Source: Dactylis glomerata
Lineage: Eukaryota > Streptophyta > Magnoliopsida > Poales > Poaceae
DNA length: 64,000 nucleotides
Reading direction: 5' to 3'
NCBI GenBank assembly: GCA_007115705.1
Contig: QXEO01000549.1
Span: 1,099,939 to 1,163,938, forward strand
A program made the position numbers and the translations under genes. Under the pieces are notes generated by a model. It saw only the letters and a program-made list of their open reading frames with translations, was not told the origin of the DNA and did not search any database. Shown here piece by piece: positions 36,044 through 47,006 of the stretch (its first letter is position 1; every line of letters begins with the position of its first letter).

Positions 36044-39000
36044 GAAGGCGCGCTCGTCGAGTTCCTCCGTGAGCGCTGGGAAATCTTCGCAGGGGGTTCC
36101 CAGGGAACTCATCGAGCACGCACTAAATGTAGATCCCAAGGCAAAACCAGTCAAGCAACCATTGAGGCGATTTGATGAACCTAAAAGGAAGGCGATAGCA
36201 TCAGAATTGCACAGGCTAGAAAATGCCGGATTTATCAGAGAAATCAAAACTTCGAGTTGGGTGTCGAACCCAGTCATAGTACCCAAGAAGAACACAGACG
36301 TACAAAGAGTATGTGTCGACTACACATCTCTCAATAAGCATTGTCCAAAGGATCCCTTCCCTCTACCCCGCATCGATCAGATAATCGATTCCACAGCAGG
36401 ATGCGCGAGGCTTTCATTTCTGGACGCATATTCTGGTTACAATCAGATCAAATTGAAGAAAGAAGACGAAGAAAAAACGGCCTTCATCACACCATACAGA
36501 GTGTTTTGCTACCAAGTAATGCCGTTTGGCCTAAAAAATGCAGGAGCAACTTATCAATGGATGATGCAAAATTGCCTCGGAAGCCAAATAGGACGCAACA
36601 TCCAAGTCTACATTGATGATGTAGTCATCACAACAAGAGAAGATAAATCTTTAATCAGCGACTTGGCAGAAACTTTCGACAACCTGAGCAGGTACAAGCT
36701 TAAGCTTAACCCGACAAAGTGTTCCTTCGGCGTATCAGCAGGACAACTTTTGGGGTTCTTGGTATCAGCACGAGGAATAGAGGCAAACCCAGAGAAGATT
36801 CAAGCAATCTTAACAATGGGGAAACCCACGAAACTACACGACGTACAGAAACTTGCAGGACGCGTCGCGGCACTAAGTCGCTTCGTTGCTCGACTAGGGG
36901 AGAAGGCGCTTCCTTTTTATGCACTTATGAAGAAGTCAGACGATAAATTCGAGTGGACAGAAGAAGCAGACGCAGCGTTTGCATAGTTGAAAAAAGTGCT
37001 TTCCACGCCACCAGTGCTGGTCGCACCAAAGGAAAAAGAACCACTGCTATTGTACATCGCCGCAACCCATCAGGTGGTGAGTACAGTATTAGTAGTCGAA
37101 AGAAGCGAAGAAGGAAAAGCCCATGGCGTCCAGAGGCCGGTATATTTCATCAGTGAAGTGTTATCTCCAACAAAACAGAGGTACCCGCACTATCAGAAGT
37201 TGGCATACAGTGTCTTCACAACCGCACGTAAACTACGATAGTACTTTGCGGTGCACCCAATTATAGTGGTCAACGAGGTGCCATTGTCGAACATATTGAA
37301 TAATCCTTCAGCAACAGGACGTGTCTCTTTGTGGGGAATCAAATTGTCTCCCATGGACATCACGTACGAAAAAAGGAAGGCGATCAAGTCGCAAGTTTTG
37401 CCAGATTTTACGGCAGAGTGGCTGGAGCTGCAGAGCACAGGACCACCAGACTTATCCAGCGTTTGGACAATGTACTTCGATGGTTCTAAAAGAGTCCAAG
37501 GCGCAGGCGTAGGAGTAGTGTTGATATCACCTCATGGCGACAAATTGAAGTACGTCTTAAGGATGAGCTTTCCACAGGATTCTAACAATGAAGCAGAGTA
37601 CGAGGCTTTGTTGCACGGAATGAAGATGGCTAAAGCATGTGGAGCAACTCGCCTAAAAATATTTGGAGATTCCAACCTTGTTGTCCAGCAAGTTATGAAC
37701 AGATGTGACACAATCAATGACAACATGATGGCCTACAAAAATTTGCACCATTATCTAGAAGGAACGTTCGATGGATGCAAAGTCTCGCACATAAGCAGGA
37801 ACAGCAATGAAGAAGCCGACAATTTAGCAAATATCGGGTCACAGTGTTTACCTGTGCCGTCCGGAGTATTTTGGGAGGAAATAGTGGAAAGATCAATAAA
37901 AAGTGAAAAAAAATCGACTACTACAGCAGGCTCGGGGGCTGCGTCAGAACCAGAGGAGGTCATGATGATAGAAGAAACATGGATGCAGCCATATCTTGCA
38001 TACATGATAAATAAAAAATTACCAGAAGATGCAGTAGAGGCCAAGAGGATAACTCGAAGATCGAAAGCGTTTGTCGTGTTGCAGGGGAAATTATACAAGA
38101 AAAGTATTACCGGCGTTCTGCAGTATAACACCCCAGGAAGGACAAACAATATTAAATGACATACACGGCGGAGTATGTGGCCATCATGCTAGCAGCAGAG
38201 CAATAGCGGCAAAAGCTTTCCGAGCAGGATTCTATTGGCTAACAGCCATCGAGGACGCAAAAGATATAGTTCGAAAGTGTGAAGCATGTCAAAGGTTTGC
38301 ATCTAGACCGCATGCACCAGCAGCGGAGCTACAAACAATACCATTATCTTGGCCCTTCGCGCAATGGGGCCTCGATATGGTGGGAAAGTTGCACAAATCC
38401 TGGCCAGGAGGGCATGTCTACATGTTAGTGGCAGTCGATAAATTTACCAAATGGGTGGAAGCGGCCCCGGTAACAACTCAAGATTCTACAACAGCAAACA
38501 GCTTTATCAAATCTATATTTTCCGTTTTGGTGTACCATATAGCATCATCATAGACAACGGGACAAATTTCACTTCAAAGGAATTCAAAAGTTACTGCGAG
38601 GGATTAGGGATTAAGCTCAAATTCGCATATGTGGCGCACCCGAAGACAAACGGGCAAGTCGAAAAAGCCAATGGCCTGATATGTAGTGGGATAAAAAAGA
38701 GGCTCTTAGCACCTCTCGAGAAAGCCAAGAGCGCTTGGGTAGAAGAATTGCCCTCCGTTCTTTGGAGTCTAAGAACTACGCCTAATACAGCAACTCAAGA
38801 AACTCCTTTCTTCCTGGTCCATGGCGCAGAAGCCGTGCTTCCAGTCGAAGTTACACATGAGGCTCCAAGAGTGACAGCATATGACGAGACAACGTCAACA
38901 GAAGCATTGCAAGATGATGTCGATGCACTGGATGAAGCAAGAGATAAAGCATTAGAAAGGGCTACGCAGTATCAACAGAGCCTACAAAACTACCATAGTA

Positions 39001-39209
39001 GTCGAGTTCGTCCACGATCCTTCGTGGTGGGAGACCTAGTTTTGCGACTCAGGCAAGACAGCCACGGCAAATTGGAGTCCCCTTGGGTGGGACCTTACAT
39101 CGTCACCGAAGTAATACCAGGAGGAGCATATCGACTACAAGACAAGAAGACTGGGAAGGATGAGAGCAACACATGGAATGCAGAGCAGCTACGGCATTTT
39201 TACGCGTAG
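36044..39209 (+). pseudogene. Tat-A pol: RT, two RNase H domains, integrase (broken)
   Basis: RT (CVDYTSLNK, FITPYRVFCYQVMPFGLKNAGA, catalytic YIDD about 36609) is followed by the first RNase H (LLLYIAATHQVV). The second archaeal-type RNase H (MYFDGSKRVQGAG, EAEYEALLHG, FGDSNLVVQQV, EEADNLA) and integrase (CGHHASSRAI, CEACQRF, GLDMVGKL, IDNGTNF, NGQVEKANG) come next. Dual RNase H is the hallmark of the Tat clade. Breaks: a frame change just after 36043, TAG at 36984-36986, TAG at 37239-37241, a frame change near 38150 and a compensating one near 38510. The end is HFYA then TAG at 39209. Catalytic residues survive but no continuous enzyme can be made. Confidence 0.94.
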
Positions 39210-39630
39210 AATAAATATAGTGGTATCAGTAAATTCGAGTTAACCTTCTGAACCGAGAACATGAGGCCACAGGTCGGGTTCTTTGGGTTGAACTCGACAA
39301 AATTGTACAATTATTATTTTTACTTCTTCGCCTCGGGGGCTTCAACCCTCGGGTTGTACGAAAGGAATTTTTATCGCGACTTGGAAGAGTTTTTTCACTA
39401 TAAGGTTGTGCAGACAACCCGATAAATATTCAAACAACTTGGTTCACAAAGGAACCCGATATTCTTCATATAAATTGGTTCACAAAGAACCCGATAGATG
39501 GAAAGCGTACCTTAGAACAATGACTTGTTTTCCTGGTACTAGCAAAAACATCGACACAGAGCTCGAATATTCATTACAGATAACATGGCAGCAAGGACAT
39601 TATCGAACGAAATTACATAAAAAGTAAATC
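39210..39630. other. Tat-A spacer between integrase and antisense gene
   Basis: Noncoding. Contains a CCTCGGGGGCTTC block at 39331, resembling the polypurine tract, and repeated GGTTCACAAAG-AACCCGATA phrases near 39440-39500. Confidence 0.65.
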
Positions 39631-40218
39631 CTAATGGAAGTGGACTTCAGCTTCATATTTCTTCTGGCATTGGGTGCCGTCATAGATCTTCACGTCGAAC
39701 TTCGACGTGCCGATGTGGAAATCAAAGGCCATGAAGAAGCCTTGGTGGATGTCGTGGTCTTCTGCAAACTCTGACCAGCCGCCCCTCAAGTACTGCTCGC
39801 CGTCGCCATCATACCACACCTCCACCTCGTATGGGATACCACTGCCAGACTGTTCGCGGAGAACTGCCTCTCCAAGTTTGCGCCCATCCATGAACTTGGT
39901 GAAATTCAGCGGCAGGCGCTGAATCTCGCGGCACTGCGCCATGGCAATGCAGAAGAAAGAAAAGATTCGGGGAGGCGCAGCAGGAGCAACGGAAGCAGTA
40001 GGAGGAGGAGCGATTAGACCAGGAGCAGCGCCAGTCACCTTGGGCTTGTTCTTACTACCAGGTGGGCGGCCGGGGCGACGCTTCGCCGGAGCGGCCGATG
40101 ATGATCCTGTGGCGGCTGGAGTGGTGTTGCTCCTGTTCTTACTTCCACGAGGGCGACCACGACCTCGCGGCGCCACAAGAGAGCCAAGGTTCAGACGAGA
40201 ATCATCAGCGTCAGCCAT
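39631..40218 (-). CDS. Antisense AT-hook plus B3-domain protein carried by Tat-A (195 aa)
   Basis: An intact frame runs against the element's transcription. I choose the start at 40218 (MADADDSRL) because it follows a leader with TATA box and telo-box; the open frame extends 38 codons further upstream. Residues 18-28 (RGRGRPRGSKN) and 47-58 (RRPGRPPGSKNK) are two AT-hooks, which bind the minor groove of AT-rich DNA. A Pro/Ala linker covers 63-85. Residues about 100-183 have the pattern of a plant B3 DNA-binding domain: LPLNFTKFM, VEVWYDGDGEQYLRGGWSEF, the GFFMAFDFHIGTSKFDVKIYD strand block. No stop or frameshift is present although the sense pol genes are wrecked. Likely a captured host regulator-like gene acting in the nucleus. 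Target and role are unknown. It could also be a recent capture that has had no time to decay. Confidence 0.8.
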   Translation of the reverse strand: MADADDSRLNLGSLVAPRGRGRPRGSKNRSNTTPAATGSSSAAPAKRRPGRPPGSKNKPKVTGAAPGLIAPPPTASVAPAAPPRIFSFFCIAMAQCREIQRLPLNFTKFMDGRKLGEAVLREQSGSGIPYEVEVWYDGDGEQYLRGGWSEFAEDHDIHQGFFMAFDFHIGTSKFDVKIYDGTQCQKKYEAEVHFH

Positions 40219-40288
40219 GTGAACAAGGGAAAAGCCTAGGAAAACCCTAGATGGAGAGAGAAGATGATGCGGCGGGGGAGGAATCTGA

Positions 40289-40297
40289 TTAGGGTTT
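40289..40297 (-). promoter_or_regulatory. Telo-box in the leader of the AT-hook/B3 gene
   Basis: AAACCCTAA on minus, 72-80 bases upstream of the start codon. A second CTAGGGTTTT-type motif is at 40241-40250. Such motifs are common near plant gene transcription starts. Confidence 0.6.
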
Positions 40298-40319
40298 CTA
40301 CCCTTGTCAGAAGATGCTT

Positions 40320-40327
40320 TATTTATA
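40320..40327 (-). promoter_or_regulatory. TATA box of the AT-hook/B3 gene
   Basis: TATAAATA on minus, about 100 bp upstream of the chosen ATG. A CT-rich leader with TCTTCTCTCTCCATC lies between. A cluster of GGGCCC / GGCCC motifs sits just upstream (40349-40370). Confidence 0.7.
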
Positions 40328-40332
40328 AGCAC

Positions 40333-41269
40333 ATATTATCGGGCCCCCGTGCTACAGCAAGGCCCGTAAACATATTTTACAACAGGAGTTAAATTCTGCA
40401 CACAGCAGACGATAATACCAAAGAGGAAAAACAAGAAGAGGAGACTGTGGTCACGCGATATGAAAACCTCGACTTGGACTCGGGGGCTTGCCAACAGTAG
40501 ACGTCAGCAGGAGAAAGAAGAGCTAAACTTTGAGCCTATGCTTGACTACAAGTATCCAAACATAGCCTCGGGGGCTACTCCCATCGGGAGCGCTGAGCGC
40601 GCACCCGATAGAGGATGAGATAATAGATATTGGAGATGAAAAAGGATTAGTATACAAACTTCGACTATATAGTCGACAAAGTGCAGAGAGATTACTCCCA
40701 TCGGGAGCGAAGAAGATCAATTCAAAGTCCGAAATTCTTTGAATTTTATTAGTCAAAAAACTTGGCTGCGACATAAGATTCTCGAGTTGCGTTATCGCAA
40801 TGAAACTCGAATGCCGTGATTTATCACGAAGGTAAGACCCCCGGATCCGTCCTGTGTGGCCTGGTATACGCACATGGATGCGCTCTGCTGGTATGTATCC
40901 GTGTCTACGACGCGAATAAAATCCTGGTGGACGCACTGGGTACCCTGAGAATCACTGGGATTCATTCTTTGGAAGTCCTAAATGCGGCAAAAGAGTGGGT
41001 TTGACCGGTATCCCGAATTCAAGTCCAAGGGGATTGAATTTGAAGTAGGTGACAAGTATCTATTCCGGCAGTTAACTGACCTCTTGATCCGTCAGAGTTG
41101 TCAGGCTTGCTCATCAAAACCCCTTGCGAAAGAATATCATGAAAATAAGTCGAAAAGACCAAGTCGAGGATTTGAAGATGTGAAGAAGTCGAAGAATTGA
41201 TCAAATCGAAGATTTAAAGATTAGAGATTCAACCCGAATCTGCAATTCTGGTAGAATCTCAGGGGCTAC
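40333..41269. other. Tat-A region between antisense promoter and 3' LTR
   Basis: Noncoding. Holds CTCGGGGGCT at 40479 and CTCGGGGGCTAC at 40567, like the polypurine tract. It also holds two copies of the palindromic ACTCCCATCGGGAGCG (about 40576 and 40693). It ends with the functional-position polypurine tract CTCAGGGGCTAC (41258-41269). Confidence 0.7.
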
Positions 41270-41604
41270 TGACAAGGGTATAGTTAATAGAGCCCGTTAG
41301 TTGAGTACCCCTGAGGCCCGATAAGCTAGGCCCAATTGTAATGATAGTCGAATACGAGTTCTTACCGTATGTCGATATTGTAATTTGTATCATACCCTAC
41401 CCGATCCTCGAGACCTGGCCATCTATATATAGGGGCCAGGAGGGGACGGGGTAGGCCAGATTGAAAGCAAGCCAGGTTGAACACCCAAGTTTACTTTCGA
41501 CGCATACCTATTTCGACTAACTTTACCTTCGAGTTCATCCGACGCCCTATCTCCCCGATCCTAAGTCCTTCATCTAGGACATTTGTCGAGTTAACCCCTC
41601 GTCA
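41270..41604 (+). repeat. Tat-A 3' LTR
   Basis: 335 bp, six differences from the 5' LTR by eye, followed by GTTAG duplication. Confidence 0.96.
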
Positions 41605-41609
41605 GTTAG

Positions 41610-42960
41610 TATCAATCGGACCTTGTGAAACTTGTGGAGCTTGTGAAAGTGAAGGCCCCACTTGAGTAGAGCATAGTCCTTCTCCTTCTGCCAAAAGGTG
41701 TTCCTTAATGGGTATGAGATATCCCACACCCATTCTTCTTATGGCTCGAGGAGGTATTTCATCACCTACATCACAAACACCACTTTGCTCCACACGGGAG
41801 CCGTCATTCTTGTCGAATCTCACGTTAGAAAATTCAACAACACGAGCGGACTATTTTTCAAAGATTCTAAAAGCATGAGATTTGGCGGTATAACCAACAA
41901 AGATACCCTCAAGAGCTTTAGAGTCAAACTTGGACAAATGGACACCCTTTTTAAGATAGAAGCACTTACAACCAAATACTCGAAAATACTTGATGTTAGG
42001 CTTGTTGCCGGTGAGGATCTCATACGGAGTTTTGTTCAAGCCCTTGCGGAGATATAACCGGTTAGTCGCATGACACGCGGTATTGATAGCTTCGGCCCAA
42101 AAGTTATACGGAGACTTAAACTCCGCTAACATTGTCCTAGTCATGTCCATCAAAGTCTGGTTCTTCCGCTTGGCTACACCATTTTGTTGTGTAGTGTAGG
42201 GAGACGAGTATAGATAACGTATCCCTTCATCACTTAAGAAGCCATTTAGTGTGTAATTCTTGAACTCCGTCCCATTGTCACTTTGAATCATCAAGATATC
42301 TTGGCCATATTGACATTGAACTTCATTTGTGAAGTCTTTGACGGTTTGTTGGGTCTCGTATTTGTGCTTGAAGAAATTGACCCATGTATATCTTGAGTAG
42401 TCATCAACAATCACTAAACAATACTTCTTTCCTCCTAGACTTGCATGAGTTCGAGGGCCAAAGAGGTCCATGTGAAGAAGCTCTAAGACCCTCTTAGAAG
42501 AAATAATCATCTTGCTAGGGTGAGGAAGTTCATGCATAATTCCTTCAATGCAAGCTCTACACATACGATCTTTGGCAAAGGTTAGATCGGTTAGTCGTAG
42601 GATGTGGTTACCTTTGTGAAGACTTTGCAAAGTTCTCATATTGACGTGGCCTAGCCGGCGATGCCAAAGCCATCCCACGTCAACTTTAGCCATTAGGCAT
42701 GTCGTGGCTTTAGTGACTTTCTTCGAGAAGTCAGTCACATATAAGCCATTTTCGACATGCCCAACAAAGGCTACTTTAAGAGACTTGCTCCACAAAAGAA
42801 CCACAATCCCAACATCAAAGAAAGTTGTAAAGCCCATATCGGCAAGTTGAGCTATGGAAAGTAAATTGTAAGAGAGAGTCTCAACAAGCATGACATCTTC
42901 CACGGTAACATTTTGAGAGATGACAACTTTACCAAGACCCAATACCTCTGACCTTTAGGA
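41610..42960 (-). pseudogene. Copia integrase, copy 1
   Basis: A frame from about 42942 contains the end of protease/start of integrase (VEDVMLVETLSYNLLSIAQL), the zinc-binding part (WHRRLGHVNMRTL, CRACIEG) and the core with LLHMDLFGP, VDDYSRYTW and QSDNGTEFKN. At the third catalytic position the family has a Glu before RKN (GVVERKN type). Here the codon is AAG, giving GVAKRKNQTL, so integrase should be inactive. Protease sequence (WIIDSGATNHMSG type) is visible in a neighbouring frame near 43020-43060, so gag-to-integrase is not continuous. The right end was split off by the Tat-A insertion at 41605. Confidence 0.9.
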
Positions 42961-43099
42961 GTATCCATAGGTGACGTAGCCCGCACTAGATGGACTGGTG
43001 CGAAGCTCCTTCACCAACTCTTTGCTTCCAGACATATGATTGGTAGCACCACTATCAATTATCCATTGTCCCGCACCGGAAGCAAAACCCTACAAAAGA

Positions 43100-45529
43100 T
43101 CATGTCTTGTTTTTAGGTCCCCATTTTTCAATGGGTCCTCTTTTGTTAGTGACAAGGGTCTTAGGAACCCAAATGGACCATGCAATGTATTCATTAGGTG
43201 AGCCAACAAATTTGGCATATACATGCCCATCATAAGCACGACAAAGAACATAGGAAGGATTATATTTTCCTGCAAAGTTGTTGTGATTGGGCATTGCCCT
43301 TTTGGCATTCCCAATCACTTCCTTCACTAGCTCACCCTCCTCCTCAAAGATGTTGCCATCCTCATCAAAGCATATGTCATTTGGGATGCTCTTCTTAGGA
43401 GGAGGAGTAGGCACAAGAAACTTCTTTTTCTTGTTGTTTTTCTTCTTGTTCCTCTTCTTCTTAGACTTGGAGGTGAAGCCAAGTCTGGTCTTGTCACCAT
43501 GTTGCTTTTGAGCACTCAAAAGCTCATCAATCCTTTTATCACCATTGGGGGAATCTTTCTCATAAAGAGGGTTAGTGTGGCATGAACTTGCAACAAAAGT
43601 GCTAGAAGGGAACTTGGTTGCTTCTTTAGCAATTATAAGATTAAGTTTTTCATTTTGCCACCTAAGTTCATTTGCAACGGATTGAGCAATGTCTCGATCA
43701 CTTTTAAGTCTAGCAATGTCCAAATTATGAGACTCTTCAAGACCCAACTTGGATGCCTCAAGTGCCATCCTAAGGTCTTGCTCAACCTCAAGGGATTGAG
43801 TGAGAGTAGCAATTTCATCGGCATACTCATGAGCATGCCCTTCTAGCTCAAAGATGCATTCCTCATTTTTATCATTGAGTTGGAGAGACTCGTTATATTG
43901 ATCTAGGAGAATCTCAAAGCGAGCTTTGGTCTCCCCATGCAAGGTTGACATAAGCATGTCCATTTCATTAGGCTCATCCTTATTATCACTTGAGTCAACA
44001 CAATCCATCAAAGATAAGCTTTTAGGTATGATGGGTGTGAGAGTAGGTGATATCTTTGTAGCGTGAGCCATTAGACATGTCCCTTTGTAATTGGTACGCT
44101 TGGACTCATTTGCGGAAGCGAAGAGGGATGACGAAGAGGTAGGTTTGACAATGGCGATGGCGGCCCTTCCTACTTCTTCATCATCACTTGCATCATCACC
44201 GGAGGGGTATTCTTCTTGAGTTGTCAAAGCGTGTATTGGAACGGCTTTCTTCTTGTCGGAGTTCCTTGGAGGCTATGACTTGGCCTTCATCTCCTTGCGG
44301 ACAAGTTTTCCATTGTGATCCTCCACTCTTTCATAAGGACAATCTGCAATGAAGTGGTGTTGGTTACCACAATTGTAGCAAGTCCTCACTCTACTTGTGG
44401 CCTTAGGCTTGGAGGTGCTAGATGACTTCCACTTCTTCATGAATGCCCTTTGAGCGAGAGCCATGTGCTCGACATGAGCATACTTCATGTCCTCAGGACT
44501 TCCACTTATTGTCTCTTCCTCTTCCATCAAACTTGCTTCTTCATGATATGAGACTTTGGCCTTCAAAGCAAGGTTAGGAGCACGAACACCACGAGCTTGG
44601 GCAAAAGCATCATCCGCATTCTTCTCGGAAATCTTTCTTGCAACTATCTCTTGCAAGACATCATGTGTGGTCATCTTCTGGAAGTTGGCATTTCCCTTGA
44701 TTGAGTTCATGGTGTCCTTGAAGAAGGGCAAGAGAGCTTGAATGAACTTTCTCTTCATCCACTTCCAATCACATTGGATAGACCCAAGATCAATTAGCTT
44801 CACTTGAAGTGCCGAGAGGCACCTATGGAGTTCTTCGAGGCTTTCACCATCAAACATGGCAAAGTTGTCCGCATCGTTATGTGCTTCATCATACTTGGAT
44901 TCTTGAATACTCTCATTGCCGATGAAGAGGTTCATGAGAGCATCCCAAGCTTCCTTGGTGGAGGTGATGTTGCAAATGAAAGCCTTGTCCTTCTCGGTGA
45001 GAGACATGTGGATGAGATGCAAAGCGGAGGCATTGAGTTGCTTGTCGATTTGCTCCCAAGGTAGCAAGTTGTTCAAGTCCTTGGAAGTTGAATGAAAACC
45101 CTGCTCAATGATTCTCGAAAGCTCAATAGACACAAAGTTTATGTGAGAGCGTATGTTATCTTGCCAATTGGCAAAGCTAGAAGCATCAAGTGGTGGCGGT
45201 GGGCCGCATGAAGCAAGGTGTGGTATTTGGAGGTGTCTATTGGAGACATAGCTCACCGGAGGTGGAGTCTCTGTGCCATGTCCCCTAGGTGTGTTGCCCT
45301 TTTTGGAGGCATCATCGTCGCCCTCAACTTCTTCAACCTTCTCCGGATCAACCTCGCCTAAGGATGGCTTATCCGAGGTTTCAACCGGAGTTGGAGGAGT
45401 GGAACTTGAAGCCCCACTAGTGAGGGCATCGAGTTGAGTTTTTTGATTTTCAATGACTGCCATCATGGCATCCATTCGTGTCATTATGTTATTAAGATCC
45501 GCCTTAGTGGCGGGCTCCTCGTCGCCCAT
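43100..45529 (-). pseudogene. Copia gag, copy 1
   Basis: The start MGDEEPATKADLNNIM is at 45529, about 50 bp after the 5' LTR and close to the primer site. The first 418 codons have an N-terminal coiled coil, the UBN2-like gag core (SFANWQDNIRSH, SLTEKDKAFICNI, EAWDALMNLF) and a CCHC knuckle CYNCGNQHHFIADC at 384-397. An in-frame TAG at 44273 interrupts; the same frame then runs 44227-43100. This part has an acidic stretch, a long coiled coil (ELEGHAHEYADEIATLTQSL) and a very basic cluster KSKKKRNKKKNNKKKK that could act as nuclear localisation or RNA-binding sequence. The long coiled-coil gag is typical of SIRE-lineage copia elements. Confidence 0.9.
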
Positions 45530-45566
45530 AATCTCTTAGGTGGTTAAGCCCAATCAAAGAGCCCTT

Positions 45567-45578
45567 GCTCTGATACCA
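45567..45578 (-). other. Primer-binding site of copia element, copy 1
   Basis: TGGTATCAGAGC on minus, complementary to initiator Met tRNA, two bases from the LTR. It fixes the element's orientation. Confidence 0.95.
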
Positions 45579-45580
45579 AT

Positions 45581-47006
45581 TGAAAGGATCTTAACGGGCG
45601 ACTAGAGGGGGGGTGAATAGGCGCTACACAAATTTTTGTCTTTTTCAATTTTAAGGCTTGACACAAAGTAAATTCACTAGATGTGCAACTAGATGAATTT
45701 CCTAATTGTGACAAGCAAGCAAGTAAACAAGAAACTAGCAAGATACATGTAAGGGTAAGAAATAACCGAAGAGCGGGGACCGGAGACACAAGGATGTAAT
45801 CCCGTAGTTCCTTCCTTTTGAGGGGAAGTACGTCTATGTTGGAGAGATGTGGTGACACGGAGTCCACCAAAGCCAAAAAACCTCACCTTGTTCTCCGATG
45901 AGCAAGCTAGGGAGGCTAGCTCGTTTCCACTAAGCGGTGGTATTGGGGGCACCTACCGAAACCCTTACACGGAGGTTGGAGCACAACTCCACAACTCAAT
46001 TGGAGGTTCCCAACAACAAAACCACAAAGATTTTACATGGAGGAAGCTTTGGGGTGACCTCTCTTGCCCAAGGCAAGTTCCACGGAGGAAGAGTGAAGCA
46101 AACACAAATCACTTGGGTAGGATTGTAGATCTAGGACTCCTCTCCCAATCTACCAAATCTTGAGGGATTTGGTTGGCTAGAGAAGGAGATCTACAGAGTT
46201 GAAGCTTCACATTAATGGAGGAGAGAGAGTGTGGACGAGGTAGCTCAGATCTGAGGTAGGGGACGACTGTTTATAGGCCAGCTCAAAATCAGCCTGTTGG
46301 AGGTGACTTACCCTACAAATTCCGGCCAGTGGGGCATAAATTCTGGGGTTTACTTAAGGCGGAAATTCCAGCATGGGGGCCGAAATTCTGGCCCCCACAA
46401 ATTTCACACTGAAAAATCCAGCCAGAAATTCCGGCCCTTTACTGAGAGTTGCACCACAGCTCGAGAAAAAGGACTTAGCGAAAATTCGCAGGGCCAGAAA
46501 TTATGGAATTTCCGGCCCCCATAAATTCTGCTCACATCAGAATTTTCGGTCACTTTACTGCGAGTTGCACCACAACTCCTTGTAAAGGACTTAGACGAAT
46601 TTCGCAGGGGCGGAAATTATGGAATTTCCGGCCCCCAGAAATTCTGCCCATACCAGAATTTCCGGCCCCTTTACTGAGTGTTGCACCACAACACCAAGTA
46701 AAGGACTTAGCCGAATTTCGAAGGGACGGAAATTCAGGAATTTCCGGCCACCAGAAATTTTGTCCAGGGGCAGAAATTCTGGCCCTGGGGCAGAATTTCC
46801 GGCCCTGAAATCAAATTTCCGGCCCAGTAAAATGCACTCCTCTAGGTGATTTTGAGCCTTTCTACAGTAGTCCCCTTTTCCAAACTTCTCTTCAACATCA
46901 GTCTTGTGCAATACCTGGAGAATCCCTGCAATGCTTAGCACAAGATTAATTGCCTTGTGTTGTAATCAAACACCCAAAAACTGAAAGCTAGGAACATGTC
47001 CTTTCA
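45581..47006 (-). repeat. Copia middle LTR, shared by both tandem copies
   Basis: 1426 bp uninterrupted LTR. It has the primer site on one side and a polypurine tract (minus, 47007-47021) on the other. It also preserves the pre-insertion Athila target GAAGCTTCACATTAATGG at 46201-46218. Confidence 0.95.
46297..46830 (-). repeat. Full tandem array of GGAATTTCCGGCC-rich units in middle LTR
   Basis: Units with CTTTACTG..AGTTGCACCACA start near 46437, 46551 and 46667, periods of about 114 and 116 bp. Each ends in palindromic GGAATTTCCGGCC-type boxes. Confidence 0.88.

Larger units (their letters stand above)
32778..41604 (+). mobile_element. Tat-A: complete Ty3/gypsy Tat-clade element with antisense AT-hook/B3 gene
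   Basis: 8827 bp with two 335-bp LTRs (32778-33112, 41270-41604), TGACAAGG...CTCGTCA ends and 5-bp duplications GTTAG (32773-32777, 41605-41609). The uninterrupted target reads TTGGTTAGCATC in copia copy 2. A TGGCGCC primer site is at 33115. Order is gag-protease-RT-RNase H-second RNase H-integrase. An antisense gene and a TCAGGGGCTAC polypurine tract follow. LTRs differ at six positions by my count (about 1.8 percent), pointing to insertion within roughly the last million years under usual grass rates. Confidence 0.97.

Noticed and set aside
42641..42850. Plus-strand frames opposite copia integrase, RT and gag
   Set aside because: Shadow frames of the minus-strand copia genes without any independent support.
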